Shown: piece after piece, positions 51,951 to 63,200 of the stretch | How positions within the stretch are numbered: position 1 is the first letter of the stretch | Layout of the letters: every line of letters starts with the position of its first letter | Assembly: GCF_900109375.1 (NCBI RefSeq) | Contig: NZ_FOAB01000005.1 | Span: 62,001-126,000 of the forward strand | Length of the DNA: 64,000 nt | Direction: 5' to 3' | DNA from: Aquimarina amphilecti | Lineage (GTDB): Bacteria > Bacteroidota > Bacteroidia > Flavobacteriales > Flavobacteriaceae | Made by a program: the position numbers and the translations under genes | The notes under the pieces: model-generated | What the model was told of the DNA's origin: nothing | The model's input: only the letters and a program-made list of their open reading frames with translations | Database searches by the model: none

Positions 51951-53489
51951 ATGAAAGAAAAGAAATTTAAATTTGGATTATCGGCATTAATGTCGATAAT
52001 GCTATTGGTCTCCTGTACAGACTTGGAGATAGAACCTACGGATTCGGTAATTGAGAACTTAACTGGAGAGTTTTCTGGTGTAGGAGATGTAGATGCAGCC
52101 GTTACCAATGTATATAATGCATTAAATGGTCAGATCGGAAATCAAGCTGACTTATATGCTTTAAACGAAGTTACATCAGATGAGTTATTAGTGCCAACTA
52201 GAGGTACTGACTGGGGTGATAACGGATTATGGAGAAATCTTCATGAACATACTTGGAGTGCAATTCACCCTTTTGTATTAAACAACTGGAATAATCTGAA
52301 TACGAATATATTTAATACCACAGAAATTATTGATCCAAGGAGTGGTGCAGATGCTTCACAATTAGCGCAGGCTAAGTTTTTGAGAGCTTTTAGTATGTTT
52401 TGGATAATGGATATGTATGGTCAAGTTCCTTTTAGAGAACCAGACGAAGGTCCAGAAATTGACCCTAGAGTATTTACAAGAGCTGAAGCTTTAGATTTTG
52501 TAGTTACGGATTTAAACGAAGCAATTCCTGATTTACCAGTAGTTGGCCCTAGTGCTTCTACGAACAGAGCTTCTAGAGCTGCAGGAAATTATTTGTTAGC
52601 TAAAGTACTTTTAAATAAGCATATTTATAATGGATCAGGAACACCTGATGCTGCAGACATGACTGCTGTTGTAAGTGCTGTAGATGCTATTACGGGAGAT
52701 GGTTTTGGTTTGGTAGCAGGTTATTTCGATATTTTTAAGGAAGATGTAGATAATGAAACAATTTGGTTTGCAGAAACTGGTGTAGGAAATAGAATATGGA
52801 ATGGGTTACACTATAACCAAAATGCACCAGGAAATGACGGTGGAGGATGGAATGGTTGGTCTACTTTAGCAGAGTTTTATGATCTATTTGAAGGAGACCC
52901 TAATACTAATGTTCCAGGTAGTGGGCAGGAAGAAAGAAGAGGATTTGTTCCTACTGATGGATCTAACTTAGGTATAGGATTTGGTTTCTTGGTAGGTCAA
53001 CAATACGATGAAACTGGTACGCCATTAACAGATCGACCAGGACAACCTTTAATCTTTACTAGAGATTTTCCAGGTTTATTAGGGAATGATGAAAGAACGG
53101 GAATTCGTACGATAAAATATCACCCAGAAAATGGAGCGTTTACAAATCATGAAATTGTATTCAGATATGCTGATGCACATTTAATGAAGGCGGAAGCTAT
53201 TTTCAGAGGCGGTGCTTCTGGAGACGATGCGTTAATGTTGATTAATGAATTAAGAACAATTAGAAATACTTCTGCTGCTTTAGCTTCTGTAACAGAACAA
53301 GATATTCTTGATGAAAGAGGAAGAGAGCTATATAAAGAATTCTGGAGACGTAATGACCAAATTCGTTTTGGTAAGTTTGCAGAAACTTGGGGGCTAAAAA
53401 GTAATACTGAAGACTTTAGAGTTTTATTTCCAATTCCTTCAGGGGCACTTATTTCTAATCCTAATTTATCACAAAACCCTGGTTACTAA
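51951..53489 (+). CDS. SusD/RagB-family surface glycan-binding lipoprotein
   Basis: This 512-residue lipoprotein has the lipobox SIMLLVSCTD. SusD motifs include ANVYNALNGQIGNQADLYALNEV in parts, AQAKFLRAFSMFWIMDMYGQVPF in parts, AGNYLLAKVLLNK for the TPR-like helices, and EIVFRYADAHLMKAEAIF with ELYKEFWRRNDQIRFGKF near the end. It forms the lid of the SusC transporter. A strong hairpin follows the stop codon. Confidence 0.93.
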   Translation: MKEKKFKFGLSALMSIMLLVSCTDLEIEPTDSVIENLTGEFSGVGDVDAAVTNVYNALNGQIGNQADLYALNEVTSDELLVPTRGTDWGDNGLWRNLHEHTWSAIHPFVLNNWNNLNTNIFNTTEIIDPRSGADASQLAQAKFLRAFSMFWIMDMYGQVPFREPDEGPEIDPRVFTRAEALDFVVTDLNEAIPDLPVVGPSASTNRASRAAGNYLLAKVLLNKHIYNGSGTPDAADMTAVVSAVDAITGDGFGLVAGYFDIFKEDVDNETIWFAETGVGNRIWNGLHYNQNAPGNDGGGWNGWSTLAEFYDLFEGDPNTNVPGSGQEERRGFVPTDGSNLGIGFGFLVGQQYDETGTPLTDRPGQPLIFTRDFPGLLGNDERTGIRTIKYHPENGAFTNHEIVFRYADAHLMKAEAIFRGGASGDDALMLINELRTIRNTSAALASVTEQDILDERGRELYKEFWRRNDQIRFGKFAETWGLKSNTEDFRVLFPIPSGALISNPNLSQNPGY

Positions 53490-53515
53490 CATATTAAATT
53501 GCTAAGATTTGTTAG

Positions 53516-53548
53516 AGTAGAGCCCTTCAAAAATTGAAGGGCTCTACT
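53516..53548 (+). terminator. Strong hairpin after susD (terminator/attenuator)
   Basis: A 15-bp stem (GTAGAGCCCTTCAA with TTGAAGGGCTCTAC plus one A-T pair) and a 3-base loop. No long T run follows, and the next gene starts 31 bases later. Partial read-through or RNA-end protection would keep susCD transcript levels above those of the downstream genes. Confidence 0.7.
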
Positions 53549-53578
53549 AATTAATATATTTAAATTTAGACATTACAA

Positions 53579-56500
53579 TTGGCCAATTATTTTAGAAATA
53601 TTAGTTGTAGTTTACTGTTAGTAGTTGTTATAATCTCTTGCAAAAAAGATAAGGAGTTATATTTTTTTGAGTTATTGTCCGAAAAAGAAACAGGGATTTC
53701 TTTTAGAAATGATTTAAGAGATACTCCCGAACTTAATATACTTACATATCTCTATTATTATAATGGTGCAGGTATAGCAATTAGTGACTTTAATAATGAT
53801 GGTTGGGAAGATGTATTTTTTGTGTCTAACCAAAATGAAAATCAATTATACCTTAATCAAAAGAATTTTCAATTTAAGGAGGTTACTTCTGATCTTTTAA
53901 AAGATAATAATGGATGGTCTACAGGCGTAATAGCGGTGGATATAAATAATGACGGATTACAGGATATATATGTTTGTAAAGTTGGAGATTATAAAAATAT
54001 AAAAGGTAGAAATAAATTGTTTGTCAATCAAGGTTTAGACAATGATGGTATCCCAATTTTTAAAGAACAAGCTTCACTTTATAATCTTGATATATCTAGT
54101 TTTTCTACTCAGTCTGTCTTTTTTGATTATGATTTAGATGGAGATTTAGATATGTATTTGTTAAATCATTCTGTGTATCCTAATCGGAGCTACGGAAGAG
54201 GTTCGAAACGAAATCAGGTTGATTCTCTTTCAGGAGATAAATTGTACAGAAATGATAATGGAAAATATTACGATGTTTCTGTAGCGTCAGGAATTTTTCA
54301 AGGAGGTATAGGATATGGATTAGGAATAACCGTAGAAGACATCAATAATGATCGTTATCCCGATATTTATATAGGTAATGATTTTTTTGAAAATGACTAT
54401 TTATATATTAATCAAAAGAATGGAACGTTTAAAGAGGTGATTACTTCAAATTCTTCTAAAATTCAGCATACATCACACTATTCTATGGGTACTGATATTG
54501 CTGATATTAATAATGATGGATGGTCCGATATTTTATCTTTAGACATGTTGCCTGAGGATCTTAGTACTTATAAATCATCTGGAACTGAATACGGTTTTAC
54601 AATTTATAACCAATACCTTAAGAATGGATACCAACCACAATACATGCAAAATGGTTTACAGTTAAATCGAAGAGGTGAAAACTTTAGTGAAATTGCATTT
54701 TTCTCAGGAATTGCAGCTACAGAATGGAGCTGGGCACCATTAATTGCTGATTATGATAATGATGGATTAAAAGATGTCTTTATTTCTAACGGAATTAAAG
54801 GGGCTACTAATGATATGGATTTTATTAGTTTTATTGCCAACGATAATATTCAAAAACGTATCGATGAAGGTATGACTAAAGAAGATTTGGCTTTGATTGA
54901 TGAATTACCTAATAAGAAAACTAGTAATTATTTCTATCGTAATAAAGGTGATTTAACTTTTGAGAATGTGTCTAATCAATGGTCTAAGAACTTGCCATCT
55001 TACAGTAACGGAGCTGTCTATGCGGATTTAGATAATGATGGAGACTTAGATATTGTTACTAATAATATTGATGAAAATGCTTTTGTTTACGAAAACCGGG
55101 CAGATACTTTAATGAATCATAATTATATAAGATTAAAATTAAAAGGAGTAGGGCAAAACTTAAAAGCTATTGGAGCGAAAGCTACTGTTTTTACAAGAAA
55201 TGGCTTGCAAACTTCTAGTGTTAATCCAGTTAGAGGGTATTTGTCATCTGTTGGTTCAACATTACATTTTGGTTTAGGAGACAATCAAAAAATCGATTCC
55301 ATTCAAGTTGCTTGGCCAAATGGAGATAACTCAATTTATAAAAATGTAAAAATAAACACTATAACCTCTTTAATTCAGGATAGTACGAATGTTTTATCTA
55401 GGACTTTTAAAAAGAATTCACTCGTTGTACAAAAAAAATCTCAAAATATAATATTTAAACATCAAGATTACGAAACTAAAGATTTTAGTGTAGAACCTCT
55501 GGCACCATATGCTGTATCTAATGAAGGACCTCATGTATCCGTTTTAGATATAAACAAGGACGGATTAGATGATATTTTTATTCCAGGCGGAAGATTTAAA
55601 TCAGGAACATTTTTTTCACAAAAAATATCAGGAGAATTTGAAAAAATAGAGCAATCTGATTTGAAGTTTTATAAAAAATTCGAAGATATTGATCAGCATT
55701 TTTTTGATGTAGATTCGGATGGTGATTTAGATTTAATTACTGTTTATGGAGGTAATGAAAGTTATACAGGGTATGAATCAAGTCCTATTTTATTTATAAA
55801 TAATATGGGTAAATTTAAAGCAATGCCTGATGCTTTCCCTAACATAAAAATGAATGCTTCAGTGGTAATTACTTCCGATATAGATGGTGATAATGATGAA
55901 GATGTTTTTATCGGTAATAATAGTATATCCGGAGCCTACGGAAAATCCCCAAAAAATTATCTGTTCCGTAATGATGGGGATGGAAATTTTACAGAAGTTA
56001 CTTTAGATATGGCGCCTGATTTATATACTGTCGGACAAGTATATGATGCACAATTTGTTGATGCTAATAGTGATGGTTATGAGGACCTAATAGTAGCAGG
56101 ACATTATATGCCAATTACCATTTTTTTAAATGACAGAAAAGGTAATTTTATCAAAAAGGATATCCCTTCTCTAGAAAAAACAAATGGTTTGTGGAATTGT
56201 ATATCAATCCAAGACATGGATAGAGATGGGGACTTAGACATTGTTGCAGGAAATTGGGGATTGAATAGCAGATTAAAAGCTTCTAAAGAAGAACCAATTC
56301 AATTATATTTAAGTGATTTTGATGATAATGGAAAAGTAGATCCAATAGTAACCTATTTTTATCAAGGTAGAGAAACACCAATAGCTACTAAGGATGAATT
56401 AACGAAACAAATACCTGGACTTAATAAAAAGTTTTTGTCTTATAAAGCTTTTTCTGAAGCTGATTTTAATGATTATTTCCTAAAAGAAAAAATAGATCAG

Positions 56501-56890
56501 GCAGAAAAAAAACAGGTCTATATGCTTGAGACAACATTTTTCGAAAATAAAGGAGATCTAGATTTTATGGCACACAGTTTATCTTGGGAGACACAAATTT
56601 CATCAGTCCATGATGTGTTAGTTCATGATGTAAATGCTGATGGATATCATGATATAATTCTTGGAGGAAATACCTATGAAATCAGTACTCAATTAGGTAG
56701 ATTAGATGGATCCTATGGAACCATACTTTTTAATAATAAAGATGGCGACTTTGTGAGTTCTAAAAATTCTGAATTGAAGGTGGATGGAGCAGTTAGATCT
56801 ATTAAAGCTATAAAGATAAAAGAGGAAGAATATTTATTATTTGGAGTTAATAATGATAGTATCCAGTTAGTCAAAAAGATAAAAGAGTAA
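53579..56890 (+). CDS. FG-GAP/VCBS repeat lipoprotein with ASPIC/UnbV domain (copy 1)
   Basis: This 1103-residue protein starts with TTG, the only start that keeps the lipobox (LLLVVVIISCKK, Cys21). There are many calcium-type FG-GAP blades (DFNNDGWEDVFF, DINNDGLQDIYV, DLDGDLDMYLLN and so on). An ASPIC/UnbV domain (about 505-600: IRLKLKGVGQNLKAIGAK in parts, RGYLSSVGSTLHFGLG, SIQVAWPNG) follows, then a second blade set and a C-terminal module. It is outer-surface anchored. The function is probably ligand binding or adhesion. The gene lies downstream of the susD hairpin. Confidence 0.85.
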   Translation: MANYFRNISCSLLLVVVIISCKKDKELYFFELLSEKETGISFRNDLRDTPELNILTYLYYYNGAGIAISDFNNDGWEDVFFVSNQNENQLYLNQKNFQFKEVTSDLLKDNNGWSTGVIAVDINNDGLQDIYVCKVGDYKNIKGRNKLFVNQGLDNDGIPIFKEQASLYNLDISSFSTQSVFFDYDLDGDLDMYLLNHSVYPNRSYGRGSKRNQVDSLSGDKLYRNDNGKYYDVSVASGIFQGGIGYGLGITVEDINNDRYPDIYIGNDFFENDYLYINQKNGTFKEVITSNSSKIQHTSHYSMGTDIADINNDGWSDILSLDMLPEDLSTYKSSGTEYGFTIYNQYLKNGYQPQYMQNGLQLNRRGENFSEIAFFSGIAATEWSWAPLIADYDNDGLKDVFISNGIKGATNDMDFISFIANDNIQKRIDEGMTKEDLALIDELPNKKTSNYFYRNKGDLTFENVSNQWSKNLPSYSNGAVYADLDNDGDLDIVTNNIDENAFVYENRADTLMNHNYIRLKLKGVGQNLKAIGAKATVFTRNGLQTSSVNPVRGYLSSVGSTLHFGLGDNQKIDSIQVAWPNGDNSIYKNVKINTITSLIQDSTNVLSRTFKKNSLVVQKKSQNIIFKHQDYETKDFSVEPLAPYAVSNEGPHVSVLDINKDGLDDIFIPGGRFKSGTFFSQKISGEFEKIEQSDLKFYKKFEDIDQHFFDVDSDGDLDLITVYGGNESYTGYESSPILFINNMGKFKAMPDAFPNIKMNASVVITSDIDGDNDEDVFIGNNSISGAYGKSPKNYLFRNDGDGNFTEVTLDMAPDLYTVGQVYDAQFVDANSDGYEDLIVAGHYMPITIFLNDRKGNFIKKDIPSLEKTNGLWNCISIQDMDRDGDLDIVAGNWGLNSRLKASKEEPIQLYLSDFDDNGKVDPIVTYFYQGRETPIATKDELTKQIPGLNKKFLSYKAFSEADFNDYFLKEKIDQAEKKQVYMLETTFFENKGDLDFMAHSLSWETQISSVHDVLVHDVNADGYHDIILGGNTYEISTQLGRLDGSYGTILFNNKDGDFVSSKNSELKVDGAVRSIKAIKIKEEEYLLFGVNNDSIQLVKKIKE

Positions 56891-56891
56891 C

Positions 56892-59800
56892 ATGAATAAA
56901 TTTTTATACAGGAGTTTTATAATTCTTATCCTTTCATCTTGTGCAAAGGAAAAGGCAGAACAGATAAAGTCAGAACAAGAAGATACTTTGTTTACTAAGC
57001 TTACTCCCGAAGAGACAAAAATTGATTTTGTAAATCAGGTCGATAACGAAAAAGACTTCAATATTTTTACATATAGAAATTTTTATAACGGAGGAGGAGT
57101 AGCGATTGGAGATATAAATAATGATGGTCTACCAGATGTATATCTAACTGCTAATAGAAAAGAGAATAAATTATATCTTAATAAAGGAGATTTTACATTT
57201 GAAGATATTTCTAAAATTTCCAACACAACAGGAAACAATTCTTGGTCAACAGGAGTTGTTATGGTAGATGTCAATGCGGATGGATTATTAGATATTTATG
57301 TGTGTAATGCCGGTAATGTAGAAGGGGATAACCAAAAAAATGAGCTCTTCATTAATAATGGTCCTTCGGAAAACTCCGGTACGATAACGTTTACAGAAAA
57401 GGCAGAGGAATACAATCTTGCAGATAGCGGATTTACAACACATGCAGCTTTTTTTGATTATGATCAAGATGGCGATCTGGATGTTTATATTCTAAACAAT
57501 AGCTTTATCCCAGTAAGTAGTTTAAGTTATGTTAACAAGCGTAACCTAAGAGCAAAAGATTGGGATATTCCGGAAATCTTAAAAGGAGGGGGAGATAAAT
57601 TACTTAGAAATGATGAAGGAATATTTACAGATGTTAGTGAAACTGCGGGGATATTCGGAAGTTTGATCGGTTTTGGATTAGGTGTTACTATTGGAGATGT
57701 AAATAAAGATTTGCTTCCAGATATTTATGTTTCAAATGATTTTTATGAAAGAGATTACTTGTATATAAATAAGGGTGATGGAACCTTTAGTGAAGAAATA
57801 AAAGATTGGGTAAAACATCTTAGTATTTCATCCATGGGAGCTGATATGGCGGATATTAATAATGATGGATATCCAGAGATTTTTGTAACAGATATGCTTC
57901 CAGAAGAAGATCAACGATTAAAAGAGACTAGTTCTTTCGAAAGTTATGATGTGTTTAAGTTAAAGAAGAGCAGAGATTTCTATAATCAATATATGCAGAA
58001 TTCCTTACAGCTTAATAACGGTGATAATACATTCTCTGAAATAGCTTTTTATAGTGGGGTTGCCAAAACGGATTGGAGTTGGGGAGCTTTACTGTTTGAT
58101 ATGGATAATGATGGTTATCGCGATATATATGTTAGTAATGGAATATATCACGATCTTACAGATCAGGATTTTATGAACTTCTTTGCGAATGACATCATCC
58201 AGAAGATGACATTAACAGGCAAAAAAGAAGAGGTAGATTCTATTATTAATAAAATGCCATCTACCCCAATACCAAATTATTCTTTTAAAAATAATGGAGA
58301 TCTTAGTTTTTCGGATACCACAAAAAAATGGGGTTTTGAAGAGCCAACCTTTTCTAATGGATCTGCTTATGGAGATCTTGATAATGATGGTGATTTAGAT
58401 TTGGTAGTTAATAATTTTAATATGCCTGTTTCTATTTACCAGAATAATAGCGAAAAAGAGAATAATAACTATGTGAAAATTAAGGTTACCGGTGATGATA
58501 AGAATACATATGGGATAGGAAGTGTAATAGAGTTGTACATCAATGATGAAACCATGAGGCAAGAATTGATTCCTACTCGAGGTTTTCAGTCATCTATTGA
58601 TTATGTAATGACTATTGGGGTCGGTAAGAATGATAAGATAGATTCGCTACGAGTTATTTATCCAGATGGGAAATCACAATTATTAAGTGATATAAAGTTA
58701 AATGGTATGATCACGGTAAATCATAAAGACGCGAATCAGAATTATCAATATATTTCACAAAAAAAACCAGTGTATTTTGAAGAGATAACACAGAATCTTG
58801 AAAAACATAAAGAAGATTCCTATGTAGATTTTGATTATGAAGGGTTAATTTATAAAATGCAATCTCGTGAAGGTCCTGCATTAGCTATAGGAGATATTAA
58901 TAATGATGGGAACGATGATGTTTTTATAGGAGGTGCCTATGGTCAAAAAGGAAAATTATATACTCAGAATACTTCTGGAAAATTAAAGGTCACCTCTTTC
59001 GAAACTGAAGATTTTTTTGAAGATGTAACTGCTGTTTTTGAAGATGTTGATGGGGATAAAGATTTAGATTTAGTAATAGGATCTGGAGGAAACTTTAAAG
59101 GAGCTAGAGCGGGTGTAAGAAGTTACATCAATGATGGAAAAGGTAATTTTTCGAGAGGACGAATTATAAAACCAACTAACACCAATATTTCTGTTATAGC
59201 CACTTATGATTATGATCAGGATGGAGATGTTGATATTTTTGCAGGAAGTCATAGTATTATTGGAACATATGGAGTTTCGCCGGAAAGCTTTTTTCTAGAA
59301 AACGATGGCAATGGTAATTTTAAAGATGTTACTGCTAGTAAAGCTATTGATGCTAAAACGATAGGGATGATTACTGATGCTACCTGGAATGATATAAATG
59401 CAGATGGTAAAAAGGATCTTATTGTCGTAGGAGAATGGATGTCACCTAAGATTTTTATTAATGATGGGAAGTCTTTAAATATAATTGAAACAAATTTAGA
59501 TGAGATTTCTGGATGGTTTAATACAGTAGAAGCAACAGATTTGGATAATGATGGAGATCTGGATTTAGTTCTTGGTAATAGAGGTTTGAATTCTATATAT
59601 CAGTGTAGTCAGGAAACTCCTTCTAAAATGTATATCAATGATTTTGACAATAATGGAACTGTAGAGCAGATAATTACACAAACAATAAATGGTAAAGATG
59701 TTCCGATACATTTAAAGAAGGAAATTACAGCACAGATAAATATTTTGAAGAAACAAAACCTTAAATTTTCTGAATATGCTACCAAATCCATTGATGAGTT

Positions 59801-60218
59801 ATTCTCTAAGGAAATTTTAGATAACACAACTATCAAAACGGTAAATAACTTTGCAAGTATGGTTGTTTATAATAATGGAGATAATACGTTTAACATTCAA
59901 GAGCTTCCAAAAGAAACTCAGTTGTCCTGTATCTGTGATGTAGAAACAGAAGACGTAAACAAAGATGGAAATATAGATCTTATAGTTGGAGGGAACAATT
60001 ATAATTTTAAGCCACAGTTTTCTCGATTAGATGCCAGTCGAGGGAATGTTTTATTAGGAGATGGGAAAGGAAATTTTAAAAATCAAAAATCTTCTGGGTT
60101 TTTAGTCGAAGATGAAGTTAGAGCTATGCGTTGGTTAGAAAATAAATCAGGTGAGAAATATTTACTTGTAGGTATTAATAATCAAGTGCCCAAAATTTTT
60201 AAGATGAATACTAAATAA
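56892..60218 (+). CDS. FG-GAP/VCBS repeat lipoprotein with ASPIC/UnbV domain (copy 2)
   Basis: This 1108-residue protein has a lipobox (FIILILSSCAKE). It has the same domain order as its neighbours, with blades such as DINNDGLPDVYLT and DYDQDGDLDVYILN, and an ASPIC/UnbV domain (VKIKVTGDDKNTYGIGS, GFQSSIDYVMTIGVG, DSLRVIYPDG). It is the most divergent of the three: it replaces the MYLLNH motif region with a longer DVYILNNSFIPVSS segment and has NFNMPVSIYQN before the ASPIC domain. It is one base from the preceding gene, so all three are co-transcribed. Confidence 0.85.
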   Translation: MNKFLYRSFIILILSSCAKEKAEQIKSEQEDTLFTKLTPEETKIDFVNQVDNEKDFNIFTYRNFYNGGGVAIGDINNDGLPDVYLTANRKENKLYLNKGDFTFEDISKISNTTGNNSWSTGVVMVDVNADGLLDIYVCNAGNVEGDNQKNELFINNGPSENSGTITFTEKAEEYNLADSGFTTHAAFFDYDQDGDLDVYILNNSFIPVSSLSYVNKRNLRAKDWDIPEILKGGGDKLLRNDEGIFTDVSETAGIFGSLIGFGLGVTIGDVNKDLLPDIYVSNDFYERDYLYINKGDGTFSEEIKDWVKHLSISSMGADMADINNDGYPEIFVTDMLPEEDQRLKETSSFESYDVFKLKKSRDFYNQYMQNSLQLNNGDNTFSEIAFYSGVAKTDWSWGALLFDMDNDGYRDIYVSNGIYHDLTDQDFMNFFANDIIQKMTLTGKKEEVDSIINKMPSTPIPNYSFKNNGDLSFSDTTKKWGFEEPTFSNGSAYGDLDNDGDLDLVVNNFNMPVSIYQNNSEKENNNYVKIKVTGDDKNTYGIGSVIELYINDETMRQELIPTRGFQSSIDYVMTIGVGKNDKIDSLRVIYPDGKSQLLSDIKLNGMITVNHKDANQNYQYISQKKPVYFEEITQNLEKHKEDSYVDFDYEGLIYKMQSREGPALAIGDINNDGNDDVFIGGAYGQKGKLYTQNTSGKLKVTSFETEDFFEDVTAVFEDVDGDKDLDLVIGSGGNFKGARAGVRSYINDGKGNFSRGRIIKPTNTNISVIATYDYDQDGDVDIFAGSHSIIGTYGVSPESFFLENDGNGNFKDVTASKAIDAKTIGMITDATWNDINADGKKDLIVVGEWMSPKIFINDGKSLNIIETNLDEISGWFNTVEATDLDNDGDLDLVLGNRGLNSIYQCSQETPSKMYINDFDNNGTVEQIITQTINGKDVPIHLKKEITAQINILKKQNLKFSEYATKSIDELFSKEILDNTTIKTVNNFASMVVYNNGDNTFNIQELPKETQLSCICDVETEDVNKDGNIDLIVGGNNYNFKPQFSRLDASRGNVLLGDGKGNFKNQKSSGFLVEDEVRAMRWLENKSGEKYLLVGINNQVPKIFKMNTK

Positions 60219-60243
60219 TATCCAAAGAATAGAATTCATACGA

Positions 60244-63200
60244 ATGATTAAAGATAGTATCATATTAACCTTTGGGCTGTTATTTTTAGTAGGGTGTCAA
60301 AAGCAAGAAACTAATCAAGGAGAATTATTTGATAAAATTACTTCAGAGATAACTAATGTTTCTTTTCAGAATACCTTAAACCCTACAGAAGAGCTAAATA
60401 TCCTAGACTATCTGTATTACTATAATGGTGCAGGTGTAGCGGTTGGGGATATCAATAAGGATGATTTAGCAGACGTGTTTTTTACCTCTAATCAGGGAGA
60501 AAACAAACTCTATCTCAATAAAGGAAATTTTCAATTCGAAGATATAACGGTTAAAGCAGGAGTAAAAGGAAATTCTGATTGGAATACAGGAACCGTGATG
60601 GCTGATGTTAATGGAGATGGGTATCTTGATATTTATGTTTGTGCGGTAGTAGGGCTTCAAGGACTAAAAGGAAAAAACGAATTATTCATTAATAATGGTG
60701 ATAATACATTTACCGAAAAAGCTTCAGACTATAAATTAGATTTTCAAAACTATAGCACGTCAGCTTCTTTTTTTGATTATGATAATGATGGAGATTTAGA
60801 TATGTATTTGTTAAATCACGCAACGCATACTCAAAATTCTTTTGGTAGAGCATCTCTTAGAGAAAAAAGAAGTGTTGAAAGCGGTGATAAATTATTACGT
60901 AATGATGGGGGATTTTTTACAGATGTAAGTGTAGAAGCTAGAATTTATGGTGGAGGAAATGGATACGGTCTCGGAATAGCAACCGCAGATTTTAATAATG
61001 ATGGATATACAGATATTTATGTAAGTAATGATTTTCATGAAGATGATTACTATTATATCAACAATACAGATGGTACTTTTCGTGAATCATTAAAACAACA
61101 CTTTGGACATACTAGCCGTTTTTCCATGGGTAATGATGTATCAGATATTAACCATGATGGTTATGTGGATATTATAACATTGGATATGACACCAGAAGAT
61201 GAAGTTGTTCTCAAAGCTTCTGCAGGAGATGAAACAGTTGATATGTTACAAATGCGAATCAATCGATTAGGGTATCACTATCAATATGCTCGCAACATGC
61301 TTCAGGTTAATCAAGGAGATTATTTTTCGGAAACAGCGTTGTTAAGTGGAGTGGCAGCTACAGATTGGAGCTGGTCAGCATTGTTTGCAGATTATGATCA
61401 AGATGGAGAACAAGATATATTTATATCTAATGGAATCCCTAAACGTCCAAATGACTTAGACTATATTAAATATATCTCTAATGAGAAAATTCAAGAAAAG
61501 CTGAATAGCTCAAAATTAGTAGATAACGAGGCATTAGATATTATGCCTTCTGGAGAAGTGCAGAATTGTATTTTTAAAGGAAATAAAGAGATTAATTTTA
61601 CAAATAAATCTTCAAGCTGGCTTCCAATAGAAAGTACTGCCTCTACAGGAAGTGCATATGGGGATTTTGATAATGATGGAGATCTAGATATTGTAACCAA
61701 TAATATCAATGCAGCCCCTTCTTTTTATAAGAACAAAACGAATGATAAAAAACGCTTTTTAAAACTAAAGTTTGATTTTAAAGACAAAAATAAACTAGGA
61801 ATTGGAACTAAGGTGATCTCTTATCATAATGGAATTGCTCAGTATAAACAATTGTTTACTTCCAAAGGTTTTCAGTCTTCTTCTGAGCCAATAATTCATT
61901 TTGGTTATGATACTATCACGGAAATAGACTCTCTGAAAATTATATGGCCCGACAATACCGTGCAGGTGGCAGAAAATATAGCTACAAATCAAAGTTTGAC
62001 GATCAAGTTATTGCACAAAAGAAATGCTATTGATTATGAAAAGTTATTTCCCAAAAACAAAAGTTGGTTTAAAAAAATAGATTCTATTTCAGGATTACAA
62101 TATGTTCATAATGAGAATAATTATACAGATTTTAATCGGCAAAAGTTAATTCCGTATAAAATTTCGGACCGAGGACCTGCGACAGCAATTGGAGATCTTA
62201 ACAATGATGGAAAAGAGGATGTTTTTTTTGGAAGTTCTAAGCACCAGGCATCTAAACTGTTTTTTCAAACAGATACTGGTTTTGAGCAACAAGAATTATC
62301 AATTTTAGATACTGATAAAAAGAAAGAAGATGTAGCAGCTATTATTGAAGACTTTAATAATGATTCTATAAAAGATTTACTAATTACTTCTTCTGGAGGA
62401 GAGTTTTATGGTACATCTAAGGAATTAGTGGATAGATTATACACAAACTCATTAGATGGATTAGTAAAAAGCAATTTTCCAGAATTATATAATCATGAAT
62501 CCGTAATAAAAGTGAATGATGTAGATAATGATGGTGATTTAGATATTTTTATTGGAGGGTATGTCGTTTCTAATGATTTTGGAAAAACTCCAGATTCTTA
62601 CTTATTGATTAATAATGAAGGTAGTTTTAGTATAAAGGAGAATAGAACACTGCAAAAAATTGGAATGGTTACAGATGCAATTTGGAGTGATTTTGATAAT
62701 GATGGGATAAAAGATTTGATTGTTATTGGAGAATGGATGTCTCCACATTTTTTTAAAAATAAAGATGGAGAGTTAATAGAAGTCACTAATGAATTTTTAT
62801 CAGAGAAATTGAATGGTCTTTGGCAGTCTATTGTAGATTTTGATATCGATAATGACGGAGATATTGATTACTTACTAGGTAATTTTGGTTTAAATTCTAA
62901 GTTTTCGGCGTCGTCAGATTTTCCTCTTAGGATGTACTACGCTGATTTTGATAATAACAATAAAACGGAAACAATTGTTGCAGTAGCTAAAAATGGGAAG
63001 TACTACAGCACGTTAGGATTAGATGAGTTATCTAGTCAGCTTAATTTTTTAAAGAAAAAGTTTACGACCTATACTAGTTTTGCAGGAAAAACCATTGAAG
63101 AGATATTTGACAGAGATGCATTAGAAAATGCAAAATTATTAGAGGTACATGAACTAGCTTCAGGATATTTAAAAAATGATAAAGGAACATTTTCCTTTGT

